64,000 bases of DNA from JBALVT01 sp036960305 (GCA_036960305.1 JBALWA010000005.1:91998-155997), one strand, 5' to 3'. Shown: positions 1-9,234, counted from the first letter of the stretch. Numbers and translations are program-made. Notes: generated by a model not told the origin, from the letters alone.

Positions 1-333
1 ATTGAGATTGATATCCGCGCCCTGGAAATGACCGAACTGCGCATTATGTCCGCCCTGTCCGAAGGCGGTGCCCCCGGCGCTGAGTCCTCTGTACTGAAAG
101 TAACGACCGTGGAAATTGAACAAAAAATTCACGAGCTTGCTGTCGATGCCATCGGCTACCACGGTCTGTCCGCCCCACCTGTAGCTCACCTGCTGGCGGA
201 CCAGGCCCGATTTGGACCCGAGTACGCCGCACCCGTTGTACCGGCTTATCTCAACGGGCGTGCTGCCTCCATTTTTGGTGGCTCACAGGAAATCCAACGC
301 AACATCATCGCCAAGGCTGTTCTGGGCCTTTAA
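1..333 (+). CDS. Acyl-CoA dehydrogenase, C-terminal part (5' end outside window)
   Basis: The reading frame is open from base 1 to the stop at 331-333, so only the last 110 residues are present. The end carries the acyl-CoA dehydrogenase C-terminal signature FGGSQEIQRNIIAKAVLGL, which in the family follows the catalytic-base region and sits near FAD. Enzymes of this family oxidise acyl-CoA thioesters to 2-enoyl-CoA with FAD, passing electrons to ETF. It lies 17 bp upstream of a Rieske oxygenase on the same strand and is probably the upstream gene of that operon. The substrate cannot be told from this fragment. Confidence 0.85.
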   Translation: MEIDIRALEMTELRIMSALSEGGAPGAESSVLKVTTVEIEQKIHELAVDAIGYHGLSAPPVAHLLADQARFGPEYAAPVVPAYLNGRAASIFGGSQEIQRNIIAKAVLGL

Positions 334-350
334 CCGGCCTAGCCTATCTA

Positions 351-1514
351 ATGCAAGCTGCCGCACTGGAACAGGAAGCCCACACCCTGCTGGACATGGT
401 GGCGAACAAGCAGTGCACACTGGCGGAATCCATTCTGGAAATGGATGTCGCCGAATACAGTGATCCCAGTCGCTTCGAGCGGGAAAAATACACCCTGTTC
501 CGGGATCACGCCCAGTTTGTCGGGCCAAGCTGCTTGCTCCCTGAAGCGGGTGACCACTTCGCCTTTGACGACACAGGTATCCCCTTGCTGGTAGTGCGCA
601 AGGAGAACGGTAAGCTAGCGGCATATGTGAACATTTGTTCTCACCGGGGCGCGCCGCTGGCCCAGGGCTTCGGCAAGGCCCAGAAAGGCCGGCTATTGAG
701 TTGCCCCTACCACGGCTGGCGTTATAACCTGAACGGCGAACTCACCGCCATCCCGCAGGGCAAGCAGGGTTTCGGCGATCTTGATCGCGCAGCACACGGT
801 CTTCGACCTGTGCAGGTTGGCGAACGCGATGGCTGTATTTTTGTCATGCCGAACCCTGAACTCGGCTTTGACATTGAAGACACACTCGGCGGGCTGGGAC
901 CACAACTGAGCGGCTTCGGTTTGTCGGATCACCACCTGCTTGGCACCAAGCGCGTGGAAACAGACATGAACTGGAAGCTCAACCTGGACACTTTCCAGGA
1001 GTTTTATCACTTCGACGCCCTGCACCCAGACACCATTGCCCAGATGAGCCACGGCAACATTTGCCACTACGAAAAATTTGGTCGCAATCACAGTATGAGT
1101 TCGCCGACACTACAGATTGACGAACTACGCCAGCAGGAGCCGCAGTACTGGCAACCCAGAAAGTATGTCTCCTTTGTCATCTACCTGTTTCCAAACACTG
1201 TCCTGTTTGTGGTCGAAGATCACTTCCAGACCTGGCGCGTGTATCCCCTGAGCCATAAGCGATCCGTGGTTTATCACAGCATGTACCTACCCGAACCACC
1301 AAAGAACGAAGCAGAGCGCATCGAGAAAGAAAACTATTTCCAGATGATCAACGACGTAGCCGTGACTGAAGACTATGCTCTGGTAGAGCGTATTCAGCGT
1401 GGCATCAATGCCGACCTGGACCGAACCGTCATCATCGGTAGAAACGAACCCGGAGTACAGAATATGCACCGCCAGATTCAAGACATCATGAATACACACA
1501 GGAGACCAGCATGA
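351..1514 (+). CDS. Rieske non-heme iron oxygenase, alpha subunit
   Basis: A 387-residue ring-hydroxylating or demethylating oxygenase. The Rieske [2Fe-2S] ligands are visible as C96-x-H98 and C118-x2-H121 (CSHRG and CPYHGW). The mononuclear iron site is in the stretch EFYHFDALH, with H220 and H225. Family members use O2 and electrons from a ferredoxin and reductase to hydroxylate or dealkylate aromatic or alicyclic substrates. No reductase or ferredoxin gene is adjacent. The 3' end overlaps the start of the next gene (ATGA at 1511-1514), so it is translationally coupled to a 2-oxoacid-dehydrogenase-type complex, an unusual partnership. The substrate is unknown. Confidence 0.9.
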   Translation: MQAAALEQEAHTLLDMVANKQCTLAESILEMDVAEYSDPSRFEREKYTLFRDHAQFVGPSCLLPEAGDHFAFDDTGIPLLVVRKENGKLAAYVNICSHRGAPLAQGFGKAQKGRLLSCPYHGWRYNLNGELTAIPQGKQGFGDLDRAAHGLRPVQVGERDGCIFVMPNPELGFDIEDTLGGLGPQLSGFGLSDHHLLGTKRVETDMNWKLNLDTFQEFYHFDALHPDTIAQMSHGNICHYEKFGRNHSMSSPTLQIDELRQQEPQYWQPRKYVSFVIYLFPNTVLFVVEDHFQTWRVYPLSHKRSVVYHSMYLPEPPKNEAERIEKENYFQMINDVAVTEDYALVERIQRGINADLDRTVIIGRNEPGVQNMHRQIQDIMNTHRRPA

Positions 1515-2497
1515 GCCTGGATAAACCGAGCCTGTTACGGGCCTACCGACAGATGAAGACCATACGTGAGTTCGAAGAACGCGCCCACGCCGAGATTATG
1601 AACGGCCAAATTGCCGGCTTTACTCACCTGTACACCGGTCAGGAAGCCAATGCGGTTGGCATTTGCGAACACCTGTCCGGCGCCGACACCATCATATCCA
1701 CCCACCGCGGACACGGACACTGCATCGCCCGTGGTGCCGATGTAAAAGGCATGATGGCCGAACTCTGGGGCGCTGCAACAGGCCTCTGTAAGGGCAAGGG
1801 CGGCAGTATGCACATTGCCGATATGGAAAACGGTATCCTGGGTGCCAATGGTATCGTCGCCGGTGGCCCACCGATCTCAGTAGGCGCTGCGCTGGCGTGC
1901 AAAATTCGTGGCAATAATAACGTGTCCGTGTCTTTTTCCGGGGATGGTTCGGTCAATCAGGGCACCTGTTTTGAGGCCATGAATATGGCCGTGGTACTGC
2001 AGGTACCCGCTATCTTCGTGATAGAGAATAACTACTATTCCGAACACACCTCCATCAAATATGCGGTGGGTTGCGACGACCTCAAAGCGCGTACAGAGGC
2101 CTTTGGCTTTCCGGTATTTGTCGCTGACGGTGCTGATTTTTTTGCGGTACACGAGGCTGCAGAAAAAGCCATTGCACACGCCCGTGCCGGCAACGGTCCC
2201 GCAGGCATATTCTGTGAGACCGGACGCTTTCATGGTCACTTCGTCGGCGACCCCCAGGGTTACCGTGCCGAGGGTGAACTGGACGATCTGCGGGCAAATT
2301 CAGATTGCCTACAACACTTTCGCGCTCGGGTAGCAGAATTCGGCGATGTCAGCGACAGCGAACTGGACGCCATCGATGACGCTGTCATGGAACTGATCGA
2401 GGAAGCCGTCAGCGAAGCCCGGCAGGCGCCCCGCCCGAATGTCGCGGATGTCGATACCGACGTTTACATTAACTACAACAACCAGGGAGGTGCGTGA
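1511..2497 (+). CDS. Thiamine-diphosphate-dependent dehydrogenase E1 alpha (acetoin/pyruvate type)
   Basis: A 328-residue E1 alpha subunit. The ThDP/Mg motif starts at GDG (about 144-146) and ends at NN (about 173-174), and the N-terminal pattern FEERAHAEIMNGQIAGF is typical of AcoA/PdhA proteins. With the next gene it would decarboxylate a 2-oxo substrate (pyruvate, acetoin or another) and transfer the acyl group to lipoyl-E2. AGGAG at 1500-1504 precedes ATG 1511, which overlaps the upstream stop. The length matches acetoin dehydrogenase E1 alpha better than full-size PDH E1. The true substrate may come from the neighbouring catabolic pathway. Confidence 0.92.
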   Translation: MSLDKPSLLRAYRQMKTIREFEERAHAEIMNGQIAGFTHLYTGQEANAVGICEHLSGADTIISTHRGHGHCIARGADVKGMMAELWGAATGLCKGKGGSMHIADMENGILGANGIVAGGPPISVGAALACKIRGNNNVSVSFSGDGSVNQGTCFEAMNMAVVLQVPAIFVIENNYYSEHTSIKYAVGCDDLKARTEAFGFPVFVADGADFFAVHEAAEKAIAHARAGNGPAGIFCETGRFHGHFVGDPQGYRAEGELDDLRANSDCLQHFRARVAEFGDVSDSELDAIDDAVMELIEEAVSEARQAPRPNVADVDTDVYINYNNQGGA

Positions 2498-2499
2498 TC

Positions 2500-3504
2500 A
2501 TGCCCCAAAAAACAATGCGAGATGCGATCAACGAAGCCCTGCATCAGGAAATGGCCGCCGACGATTCAGTCTTTGTCATCGGTGAAGATGTTGCCGGCGG
2601 AAATGGCTCCGATGGCACCATAGGCTGCGCCGGTGGTGTATTTGGTGTCACCAGCGGTCTCTACGAAAAATTCGGGCCACTGCGTTGTATTGACACCCCC
2701 ATATCGGAATCAGCGATTGTGGGCGCCGCCGCTGGCGCCGCTCTGGTCGGCATGCGGCCGGTAGCAGAGATCATGTTCTCCGACTTTATCGGCGTATGCA
2801 TGGATCAGATCGTCAACCAGATGGCCAAGTTCCGCTATATGTTTGGCGGTAAGACCCGCTGTCCTGCGGTTATCCGTTTTGCCACCGGCGCCGGCTTCAG
2901 TGCAGCGGCACAGCACAGCCAGACCATGTATCAGATGATGACGGCGGTACCCGGCCTCAAGGTGGTCATCCCCTCCAATGCCTACGACGCCAAGGGCTTG
3001 TTGATTAGCGCCATTCGTGACGATGACCCGGTATTGTTCTTCGAGCCCAAGGCCTTGTATCAGGAATCCTGCGAAGTACCGGACGAGTCCTACACTATCC
3101 CCTTCGGGGAAGCCGCCATGCCACGTGAGGGCGACGATGTCACTGTCGTGGCCTTTGGTCAGATGGTCGGCAGGGCCATGGCCGCGATAGATGCACTGGA
3201 GGCCCAGGGTATCAGCTGTGACCTGATCGACCCACGCACCACATCGCCTCTGGACAGCGCCACAATCCTGGAGAGTGTGGAAGCGACCGGCCGACTGGTA
3301 GTCGTTGATGAATCTCCACCCCGCTGTGGTTTAACGGCAGATATTGCCGCTATGGCAGCCGATCGGGCCTTCCATTCCCTGAAAGCTCCCATCAAACAGG
3401 TCTGTGCACCACACAGCCCGGTGCCTTTCTCTACCGATTTGGAAGCTGCCTACCTGCCCTCGGCCGAAAAAATCCAGGCCGCTATCCAGGAGACGCTGCG
3501 ATGA
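2500..3504 (+). CDS. Thiamine-diphosphate-dependent dehydrogenase E1 beta
   Basis: E1 beta (transketolase-like) subunit of about 334 residues. It begins MPQKTMRDAINEAL, the usual start of AcoB/PdhB proteins, and has VIGEDV near the N terminus and the DTPISE motif of the family. A GTG six bases upstream (2494) is also in frame, but AGGGAGG at 2484-2490 is well spaced for ATG 2500, so I prefer that start. The gene follows E1 alpha directly and overlaps the E2 start by four bases, so the three subunits are coupled. It forms the alpha2-beta2 E1 that carries out the oxidative decarboxylation step. Confidence 0.92.
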   Translation: MPQKTMRDAINEALHQEMAADDSVFVIGEDVAGGNGSDGTIGCAGGVFGVTSGLYEKFGPLRCIDTPISESAIVGAAAGAALVGMRPVAEIMFSDFIGVCMDQIVNQMAKFRYMFGGKTRCPAVIRFATGAGFSAAAQHSQTMYQMMTAVPGLKVVIPSNAYDAKGLLISAIRDDDPVLFFEPKALYQESCEVPDESYTIPFGEAAMPREGDDVTVVAFGQMVGRAMAAIDALEAQGISCDLIDPRTTSPLDSATILESVEATGRLVVVDESPPRCGLTADIAAMAADRAFHSLKAPIKQVCAPHSPVPFSTDLEAAYLPSAEKIQAAIQETLR

Positions 3505-4700
3505 GCGACATCTACCCCATCGCCATCCCCAAGTGGGGCATCGAAATGGTGGAAGGCACCATCAACAGCTGGATGAAACAAACTGGCGACAATGTCAGCA
3601 AGGGCGACGAGATTCTGGAAATTGAGTCGGACAAAATTATCAATGCCTGGGAAGCGCCAGCCGATGGCATCCTGCGCCGACAACTGGTTGAGGAGGGCGA
3701 TGTGCGCTCGGTGGGCCAATTGTTGGGCATCATCGCGGCAGCAGATGTCGACGAAGAGAGTATTGACGCGTTCATCCAAAATTTCGGCGAAGACAAGGCC
3801 GACGCCCCGGCAGCCGCTGCAGCACCCGCCGCATCCACTGCCGTTGCAGAGCCTGCGGCAGCTATCAGCGAGACAAGCAAGCGCACCAACCCCGTTGTTC
3901 GTCGCCTGGCTGAGGAGTTAGGTGTCGATCTTGACACGCTGACCGGTACCGGTCGCAACGGCAGAATAACCCAGGACGATGTTAAAGCCGCCGTTAGCCA
4001 GAGCGCAGGCGACACCGCCGCTGTAGCTGCCAGCGGTGTGGACATTGAACCGTTTTCTGCCACCCGAAAAACCATTGCCCAGCGCTTGAGTAAGGCCAAG
4101 CAGGAGATCCCCCACTACTACCTGAGTGTCGAGTGGGAAATTGACGCACTGGTTCGCCAGCGTGCGAAACTGAATGAAGCGGGCGGGCAGAAAGTATCCC
4201 TCAACGACTTGATCGTACACTGCGTGGGCAAGGCCTTGATGGCAGAACCGCGCGTGAATATCAATGTCATCGACAACGCCGTACACCGGTTTCACCAGGC
4301 CAACGTCGCGGTAGCAGTCGCCACGGATGAGGGTTTGTTCCCGGTCACCCTGCGTGCAGTCGAAACCCTGTCGCCCGCCGACATCGCAGCGGCAACCGCT
4401 GAACTGGCCGAACGCGCGCGCAGTGGAAAACTGGAAAAGTCCGACATCAGCGACGGCTCATTTACAGTGTCCAATCTTGGGATGTACGGTATCGACCAGT
4501 TCACGGCAATCATCAATCCGCCCATGGGGGCCATTCTGGCGCTGGGTGCGGCAACTGAGAAAGCCGTGGTCAGAAACGGTGAAGTGGTTGTGGCCACGGT
4601 GCTGAACGCCACATTGTCCTGTGACCACAGAGCCATCGATGGTGCAGTAGGTGCCAGCTTTCTTGCAGCGCTCAAGAAAGCACTCGATGAAATAGCCTAG
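3501..4700 (+). CDS. Dihydrolipoyl acyltransferase (E2)
   Basis: A 399-residue E2 component. It has one N-terminal lipoyl domain (residues 1-80, lipoyl lysine K45 in ESDKI), an Ala/Pro-rich linker around 95-120, a peripheral-subunit-binding domain at about 128-165 (NPVVRRLAEELGVDLDTL) and a C-terminal acyltransferase domain ending with the catalytic DHRAIDG motif (H376, D380). It accepts the acyl group from E1 and passes it to CoA. No E3 dihydrolipoamide dehydrogenase lies nearby, so a genomic E3 is presumably shared. It is the last gene of the 351-4700 operon. Confidence 0.93.
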   Translation: MSDIYPIAIPKWGIEMVEGTINSWMKQTGDNVSKGDEILEIESDKIINAWEAPADGILRRQLVEEGDVRSVGQLLGIIAAADVDEESIDAFIQNFGEDKADAPAAAAAPAASTAVAEPAAAISETSKRTNPVVRRLAEELGVDLDTLTGTGRNGRITQDDVKAAVSQSAGDTAAVAASGVDIEPFSATRKTIAQRLSKAKQEIPHYYLSVEWEIDALVRQRAKLNEAGGQKVSLNDLIVHCVGKALMAEPRVNINVIDNAVHRFHQANVAVAVATDEGLFPVTLRAVETLSPADIAAATAELAERARSGKLEKSDISDGSFTVSNLGMYGIDQFTAIINPPMGAILALGAATEKAVVRNGEVVVATVLNATLSCDHRAIDGAVGASFLAALKKALDEIA

Positions 4701-4741
4701 TGAGCAAGTTTGGCCTTTAAAGCGCGCCAGCGGCACTGTCA

Positions 4742-4755
4742 CTGGTAAATACCAG
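4742..4755. promoter_or_regulatory. Small perfect inverted repeat upstream of the outer-membrane barrel gene
   Basis: CTGGTA-AA-TACCAG is a perfect 6-bp dyad with a 2-base centre. It lies in the 104-bp gap between the E2 gene and the next gene, about 50 bp upstream of that start. It could be a protein-binding site; it is too short and lacks a T-tract to be called a terminator. Confidence 0.25.
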
Positions 4756-4804
4756 CCAATTCCCGTTAAACTGTTAGCCCCACAAACACTAGGAGCGAAC
4801 TACG

Positions 4805-5377
4805 ATGATCAACCTATTTCCCCGCAGCAGCCTTGGACCTTTCCTTGCCGCGCTGATGTTCGCGCTGGCGCTGCCAGCCCAGGCAGATGGCACCGGCTTT
4901 TTCCTTGCTGGTGGACTGAACTTCAATGCCATAGACGACACTTTCGACAAGGATAATTTCAGCCCCCCGGAATCCATCGAATCCGCCTTCGACGACAGCA
5001 GTGAGGGGTTCAACCTCGGCGGAGGTTGGCGTTTCAATAAGTGGCTTGCTATAGATGCAGCCTACTGGGACTTCGGTGAGTATCGTTCCGATCGCGACGA
5101 CATTACTGGCGAGAAAGACTACCTGGATGCCACTGTCATCACGCTCGGTGGCATTGCGTCAGTACCGTTGTGGATTTTCGATATCTACGCCCGTGGCGGT
5201 GCCGCATTTTGGGACCTGGAAGGTGACCGCTTTAAAGACGATGGCACTGACCTGTATTACGGCGTCGGCGCTGCCCTCAATATTTTCGGCAGCCTGGACA
5301 TCTATCTTGAAGCGGTACGTTTCGACATGGAATCGGATATCGACAGCGTCGGTTTAGGATTGCGCTATACATTCTGA
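4805..5377 (+). CDS. Small outer-membrane beta-barrel protein
   Basis: A 190-residue exported protein. An N-terminal signal peptide (hydrophobic stretch LAALMFALALPAQA, cleavage near residue 27) is followed by alternating hydrophobic and polar strands, and the chain ends in GLRYTF with a terminal Phe, the signal used by the BAM complex for outer-membrane barrels. The size suggests an 8-stranded barrel of the OmpA-like or OmpW-like fold. AGGAG at 4791-4795 sets the start. Its role is unknown; small barrels in catabolic clusters sometimes help hydrophobic substrates cross the outer membrane. Confidence 0.75.
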   Translation: MINLFPRSSLGPFLAALMFALALPAQADGTGFFLAGGLNFNAIDDTFDKDNFSPPESIESAFDDSSEGFNLGGGWRFNKWLAIDAAYWDFGEYRSDRDDITGEKDYLDATVITLGGIASVPLWIFDIYARGGAAFWDLEGDRFKDDGTDLYYGVGAALNIFGSLDIYLEAVRFDMESDIDSVGLGLRYTF

Positions 5378-5409
5378 TCGCAATCATGAAATGAACCCTC
5401 GCTTTTTTG

Positions 5410-6450
5410 TCAATGTAGGTACCTGTCCCTCAACAAGGCAATTTTCGCTTCATCCAGATCCAGGGCTTGCTCATAAAAGTGTTCGCGGGACTGGTAGCGC
5501 TGGTCGATTTCGTGGAAGCAGGCGTTGATATAGTCCGGGTGCACTTCCAGCAAGGGGCGAAGGATTGACTCCGGCAGGGACTTGCCCGAGCGATCGGTAA
5601 GGGATTTTGACAACCGTTGCAGTTCCTCGTCCACTGGAAAATGGGTATTGGTGAGCAGGTAGTCCTCTACGATGTCCTGCTCGGGCACACCCAGCACATC
5701 CAGTATCAGGGCTGCCGCGAAACCGGTACGGTCCTTGCCCGAGGCACAGTGAATTAGTACCTTGTGCTCTTGTTCCAGCAGCAGTTCAAACATGCGCGCA
5801 TACTGGTGCAGGTGATTGATAACGAAGTCGCGATTGATATCTTCCATCAGGCCGGCGGCATCCTCGATATCGATAATGCCTTCTAGCAGATTATCCATAA
5901 AACTATCGGCACTGCCCGGGGAAATCGGCAGGCCCTGTAAGCGTGCCGAATGATCGACACCCAGTCGCGACGGATCAAGTTGCTGTTCCGTTACTTTTCG
6001 GAAGTCGCAGACCAGGGTTAAGCCCAGACGATTGACTGCGGCGATATCCACATCGCTCAGGGCTGACAATTTGCCGGAGCGAAACACTTTGCCCCAACGC
6101 ATGCGGCGGCCATCGCGGGCTTCATACCCTCCCAGGTCACGAAAATTGGGACTGCCCAATAGCGGCAACTTGCGCTCGGCGATAATGATGGCATCGCCCC
6201 CTTCACTGACCAGGTAAAAATAATGACGGATGCCGACATCGGGGTTGGCGATTTTTACACCGTGCTCGCGGGTGTGCGCAACGGCTTGGCCGCTGGCCAC
6301 TCCCCGGTAGAATTGCTCCGGGTAGTCGGCGATATACACGGTCACCGCCGTGTCGGGTTCGCTGCCACTCCATACCAGTAGGTAATCCTGGTCCGGCATC
6401 CGCTCAACCCGACAGGCGTTGGTGTGAAACCTGAAGCGTTCTGCTGTCAT
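5410..6450 (-). CDS. Tyrosine-protein phosphatase family protein (HCxxGKDRTG type)
   Basis: A 346-residue protein. The C-terminal two thirds is a bacterial protein-tyrosine or lipid phosphatase domain (Tyr_phosphatase3 type) with NFRDLGGY near residue 102 and the P-loop HCASGKDRTG (nucleophile C235, R241). The first 90 residues form a separate strand-rich domain (contains SGSEPDTAVTVY) of unclear function. Its ATG overlaps the end of the kinase-fold gene 6447-7484 by four bases, so the two are co-translated. The substrate could be a phosphoprotein, a phosphoinositide-like compound or a phosphorylated small molecule. Confidence 0.82.
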   Translation of the reverse strand: MTAERFRFHTNACRVERMPDQDYLLVWSGSEPDTAVTVYIADYPEQFYRGVASGQAVAHTREHGVKIANPDVGIRHYFYLVSEGGDAIIIAERKLPLLGSPNFRDLGGYEARDGRRMRWGKVFRSGKLSALSDVDIAAVNRLGLTLVCDFRKVTEQQLDPSRLGVDHSARLQGLPISPGSADSFMDNLLEGIIDIEDAAGLMEDINRDFVINHLHQYARMFELLLEQEHKVLIHCASGKDRTGFAAALILDVLGVPEQDIVEDYLLTNTHFPVDEELQRLSKSLTDRSGKSLPESILRPLLEVHPDYINACFHEIDQRYQSREHFYEQALDLDEAKIALLRDRYLH

Positions 6451-7484
6451 GCAGCGTTACCGGGCTTTCGTAATGCGGGCATGGCTAATAGTTCTGGCAA
6501 CTGTTTGTCCAGGCGCTGCAGGGTGGTAAACACCAGGTCGAACTGCTCAGCGCCCCGTATACGCTTAATGGGGTTATCCGCCATGGAGGCGCGGTCCACC
6601 ACATACATCAACCAGTTGAGCCAATCCCCGAGAATGCAGCGCAGGGCCGGCTCAACAAACTCATCGGCAATCACGCCACCGGCCCGTTGATAGGCCGACA
6701 GGAATGTCTCAAATAACAATGGATCTAACTGCCGGGTAATGCCGCTCCATTCCAGCGCCGTCTGCAGTACTTCACGGACGGGGTTAATCTGGTGAGCTGA
6801 CTCCCAATCGATTAGCAGTGACTTGCCTGCGCTATCCCAGAGCACGTTTTTCTGGTCCAGATCACCATGGCTGACCACGAGATGCTGAGCCAGTACCAGA
6901 ATCGCGGCTTTGTAGTCCCTGCCAATATCCAAAAACGCCGGCAGCCCCTGCTCGAGCTCCCGGGTATAACGCACGTGCTCGGCACCAGCCCTGCCTATCA
7001 CCGCCGTAATGGTCTCTTCGGCATGCATGTCGGCGGTTTTTGGACCAAGCCCGGGCACGCGAATATCGGCCCGGTGCATGGTCGCCAGTATATCGGCAAC
7101 TTCCAGGGCATGGCTCTCAGACAACTGGCTAAAAGGCAGCGCGCTGGCCTCAACCCAGGGATAAACCAGGTAGGCCGTGTTATCAAGCAAGTGCAGGTAT
7201 TCACCCCGGCACGACCGTGCCGACACCGCATGGATGCCATAATCGCGGAAGGTATTGGCCACGGTTTCGGTGAGGTTAAAATGTGCGATTACCGCGGGAT
7301 CGGCCACATCGGTATCGGAGGAAAGCTGCTTCACCGCGTAGACGGCTTTGTCCGTTTGCAACCGCCACATGCGGTGGTGAAAGCCACCGTGGACAGGACG
7401 GATAGCCGCTGCGGGCTGACCTAAATCCAGATGGGAGCAGAGTTGGTAGATATGGTCGGGGTTATCGGGCAGGGCAATGCTCAT
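6447..7484 (-). CDS. Aminoglycoside-phosphotransferase-fold kinase
   Basis: A protein of about 345 residues of the APH/choline-kinase superfamily. The catalytic loop VSHGDLDQKNVLWD contains the HGD-x4-N signature and is followed by LLIDWESA, the metal-binding D-x-E/D element. An in-frame GTG lies at 7493, but GGTGAG is well spaced for ATG 7484. Such proteins phosphorylate small hydroxylated molecules or metabolic alcohols. Pairing with a coupled tyrosine-phosphatase-fold gene suggests opposing reactions on one substrate, but this is inference. Confidence 0.82.
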   Translation of the reverse strand: MSIALPDNPDHIYQLCSHLDLGQPAAAIRPVHGGFHHRMWRLQTDKAVYAVKQLSSDTDVADPAVIAHFNLTETVANTFRDYGIHAVSARSCRGEYLHLLDNTAYLVYPWVEASALPFSQLSESHALEVADILATMHRADIRVPGLGPKTADMHAEETITAVIGRAGAEHVRYTRELEQGLPAFLDIGRDYKAAILVLAQHLVVSHGDLDQKNVLWDSAGKSLLIDWESAHQINPVREVLQTALEWSGITRQLDPLLFETFLSAYQRAGGVIADEFVEPALRCILGDWLNWLMYVVDRASMADNPIKRIRGAEQFDLVFTTLQRLDKQLPELLAMPALRKPGNAA

Positions 7485-7598
7485 AGTAGTCACTCACCAG
7501 TAACGGGACAGGTCCAGCGTAACATCCGGTGAAAGTATCAACTATGTATGAGATCAATGGTATCCCGATTAAGCGGACACCAACGGCAAACAATGAAG

Positions 7599-7610
7599 CC
7601 CAATATTGGG
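7599..7610. promoter_or_regulatory. 12-bp perfect palindrome between two minus-strand genes
   Basis: CCCAATATTGGG is self-complementary over 12 bases. It lies in the 150-bp gap between the acyl-CoA ligase stop and the kinase start. It may be an operator for the kinase/phosphatase pair, or chance. No other copy was noticed. Confidence 0.2.
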
Positions 7611-7635
7611 AAAAGTCTTATCTGACCCCATTTCT

Positions 7636-9234
7636 TTATTGCGCTGATTTGAGCTCTCGGCGAAGTACCTCTTTCTTGACTTTGCCGCTGGGGGTACGGG
7701 GTAAATCCGCTACCACTATCACGCGCTCAGGGGTTTTCTGTCTTGCCATGCCCTGCCGCTCGGTAAACTCAGCAACAGTAGCCAGAGACACGTCAGTTAC
7801 ACCCGTCGCGGGAATGATATAGGCGCAAACGCCCTCTCCCAGGCGTTCGTGCGGCATGGCGACCACCGCTGCTTCGCGTATATCCGGGTGGTCGTGCAGG
7901 CAATCTTCAATCTCTTTTGCGCTGAGATTTTCACCACCGCGAATAATAATATCTTTCTTGCGGTCGGTAATAAGAATGGCGCCTTCCGGGGTGCAGTGGC
8001 CGATATCACCGGTAAAGAAAAAGCCGTCCTCACTGTGCGCTTCCCTGTTTTGCTCCGGGTCGGCATACCCCAGAAACATGCCGGGACCCCGTGCGGCAAT
8101 TTCACCATCCTGGCCCGGTGCCACCTCTTGGCCGGCATCATCAACTATCCTGACATCATAGCCATACACATGACCATCGGTGGTCGCCGCCAATTGCGGA
8201 TCATCGCGCCAGCCCAGGGTGATAATAGGGGCTTCGGTACTACCATAGACGCGCATGGTCAGGCAGTTATCGAGAACCTCATACGCCCGTAAGACCAATT
8301 GCGGCGGCACGGCGGCACCGCCACAGGAGAACTGCCGCATGGAGGGCAAGCCATCGCCCCGGGCCTCAGCCACATCAACCAACTCCTGCAAAAATGGCGT
8401 GGCACCCACCGTCAGACTGCCGCCCACCCGATTGATAAAGTCCACGGCGGCGTTGGCGTCCCAGCGCTCCATCAAGGCCGACCGACACTCGCTGATAAAG
8501 GGCAGGCTAAGTCCACTGGAATAGCCGGTAATGTGGGTGATGGGCGAAGGCATCAGCATGACATCATCGCCATTGATATTGCCGTGCTCGATGGCGTTAT
8601 CCGTAATACGTACCAAGGTGTTATGACTGTGTAATACCGCCTTGGGAAAGCCGGTTGTGCCGGAAGTATACAAGCGGCACTTCACGCTATTGGGATCGAT
8701 CTCGGGAAGTGACTCGATGGACACTGCCGGATTATCCAGAAGAGCCTCGTAACGCAGCGCCCCCTGGTGTTCGCCGCTGGCGCGCACGGTGACAACATAC
8801 TCCAACTCCGGCAGTTCCTCGCGCAGGCCGTTGACCATATTGACGTAATCGATACTGCGGTACTGATCGGGAATGAAAATCAGTCGGGTTCGGGCATCCT
8901 TGAGAATAAAACGTAATTCGGCATCGCGGTAGATCGGCACAATGGGGTTTACCACCAATCCCAGGGCGGCGGCCGCAATATCCAGTGCCGCACCCTCACG
9001 CCAATTGGGAAACTGAAAGCTGATTACATCCCCGGCTACCAGCCCTAAGGACTGCAAGCCTGTCACCAAACGGCGCGCCTCATCGGCAATCACCGCATAA
9101 CTGACATCGGGTTCGCTTTCTAGAAAAAAAGCGATGTCATCCGGAATCTCTTTCGCCTTGCGAAAAGCCTCCCGGGCGATCGTGGTATTGCGCCAGGTGT
9201 GGGCGTCCCGGGCCAGCCGCTCTGCGCTCAACAT
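7636..9234 (-). CDS. AMP-forming acyl-CoA ligase (cyclohexanecarboxylate/medium-chain type)
   Basis: A 532-residue ANL-superfamily ligase. Motif A3 is LYTSGTTGFPKAVLHS near residue 190, and the late motifs GFFFTGDIG and ITDRKKDIIIRGGENLSAKEIE (split by the hinge) match CoA ligases, as does the C-terminal PRTPSGKVKK with the acyl-adenylate lysine. It would activate a carboxylic acid, perhaps an alicyclic or side-chain acid, to its CoA thioester. The ATG overlaps the Rieske stop (TGATG at 9232-9236), so it is the last gene of the 12217-7636 operon. Confidence 0.9.
   Translation of the reverse strand: MLSAERLARDAHTWRNTTIAREAFRKAKEIPDDIAFFLESEPDVSYAVIADEARRLVTGLQSLGLVAGDVISFQFPNWREGAALDIAAAALGLVVNPIVPIYRDAELRFILKDARTRLIFIPDQYRSIDYVNMVNGLREELPELEYVVTVRASGEHQGALRYEALLDNPAVSIESLPEIDPNSVKCRLYTSGTTGFPKAVLHSHNTLVRITDNAIEHGNINGDDVMLMPSPITHITGYSSGLSLPFISECRSALMERWDANAAVDFINRVGGSLTVGATPFLQELVDVAEARGDGLPSMRQFSCGGAAVPPQLVLRAYEVLDNCLTMRVYGSTEAPIITLGWRDDPQLAATTDGHVYGYDVRIVDDAGQEVAPGQDGEIAARGPGMFLGYADPEQNREAHSEDGFFFTGDIGHCTPEGAILITDRKKDIIIRGGENLSAKEIEDCLHDHPDIREAAVVAMPHERLGEGVCAYIIPATGVTDVSLATVAEFTERQGMARQKTPERVIVVADLPRTPSGKVKKEVLRRELKSAQ

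Noticed and set aside
5385..5409. CTTTTTT after the small barrel gene as an intrinsic terminator.
   Set aside because: No stable stem precedes the T-run.
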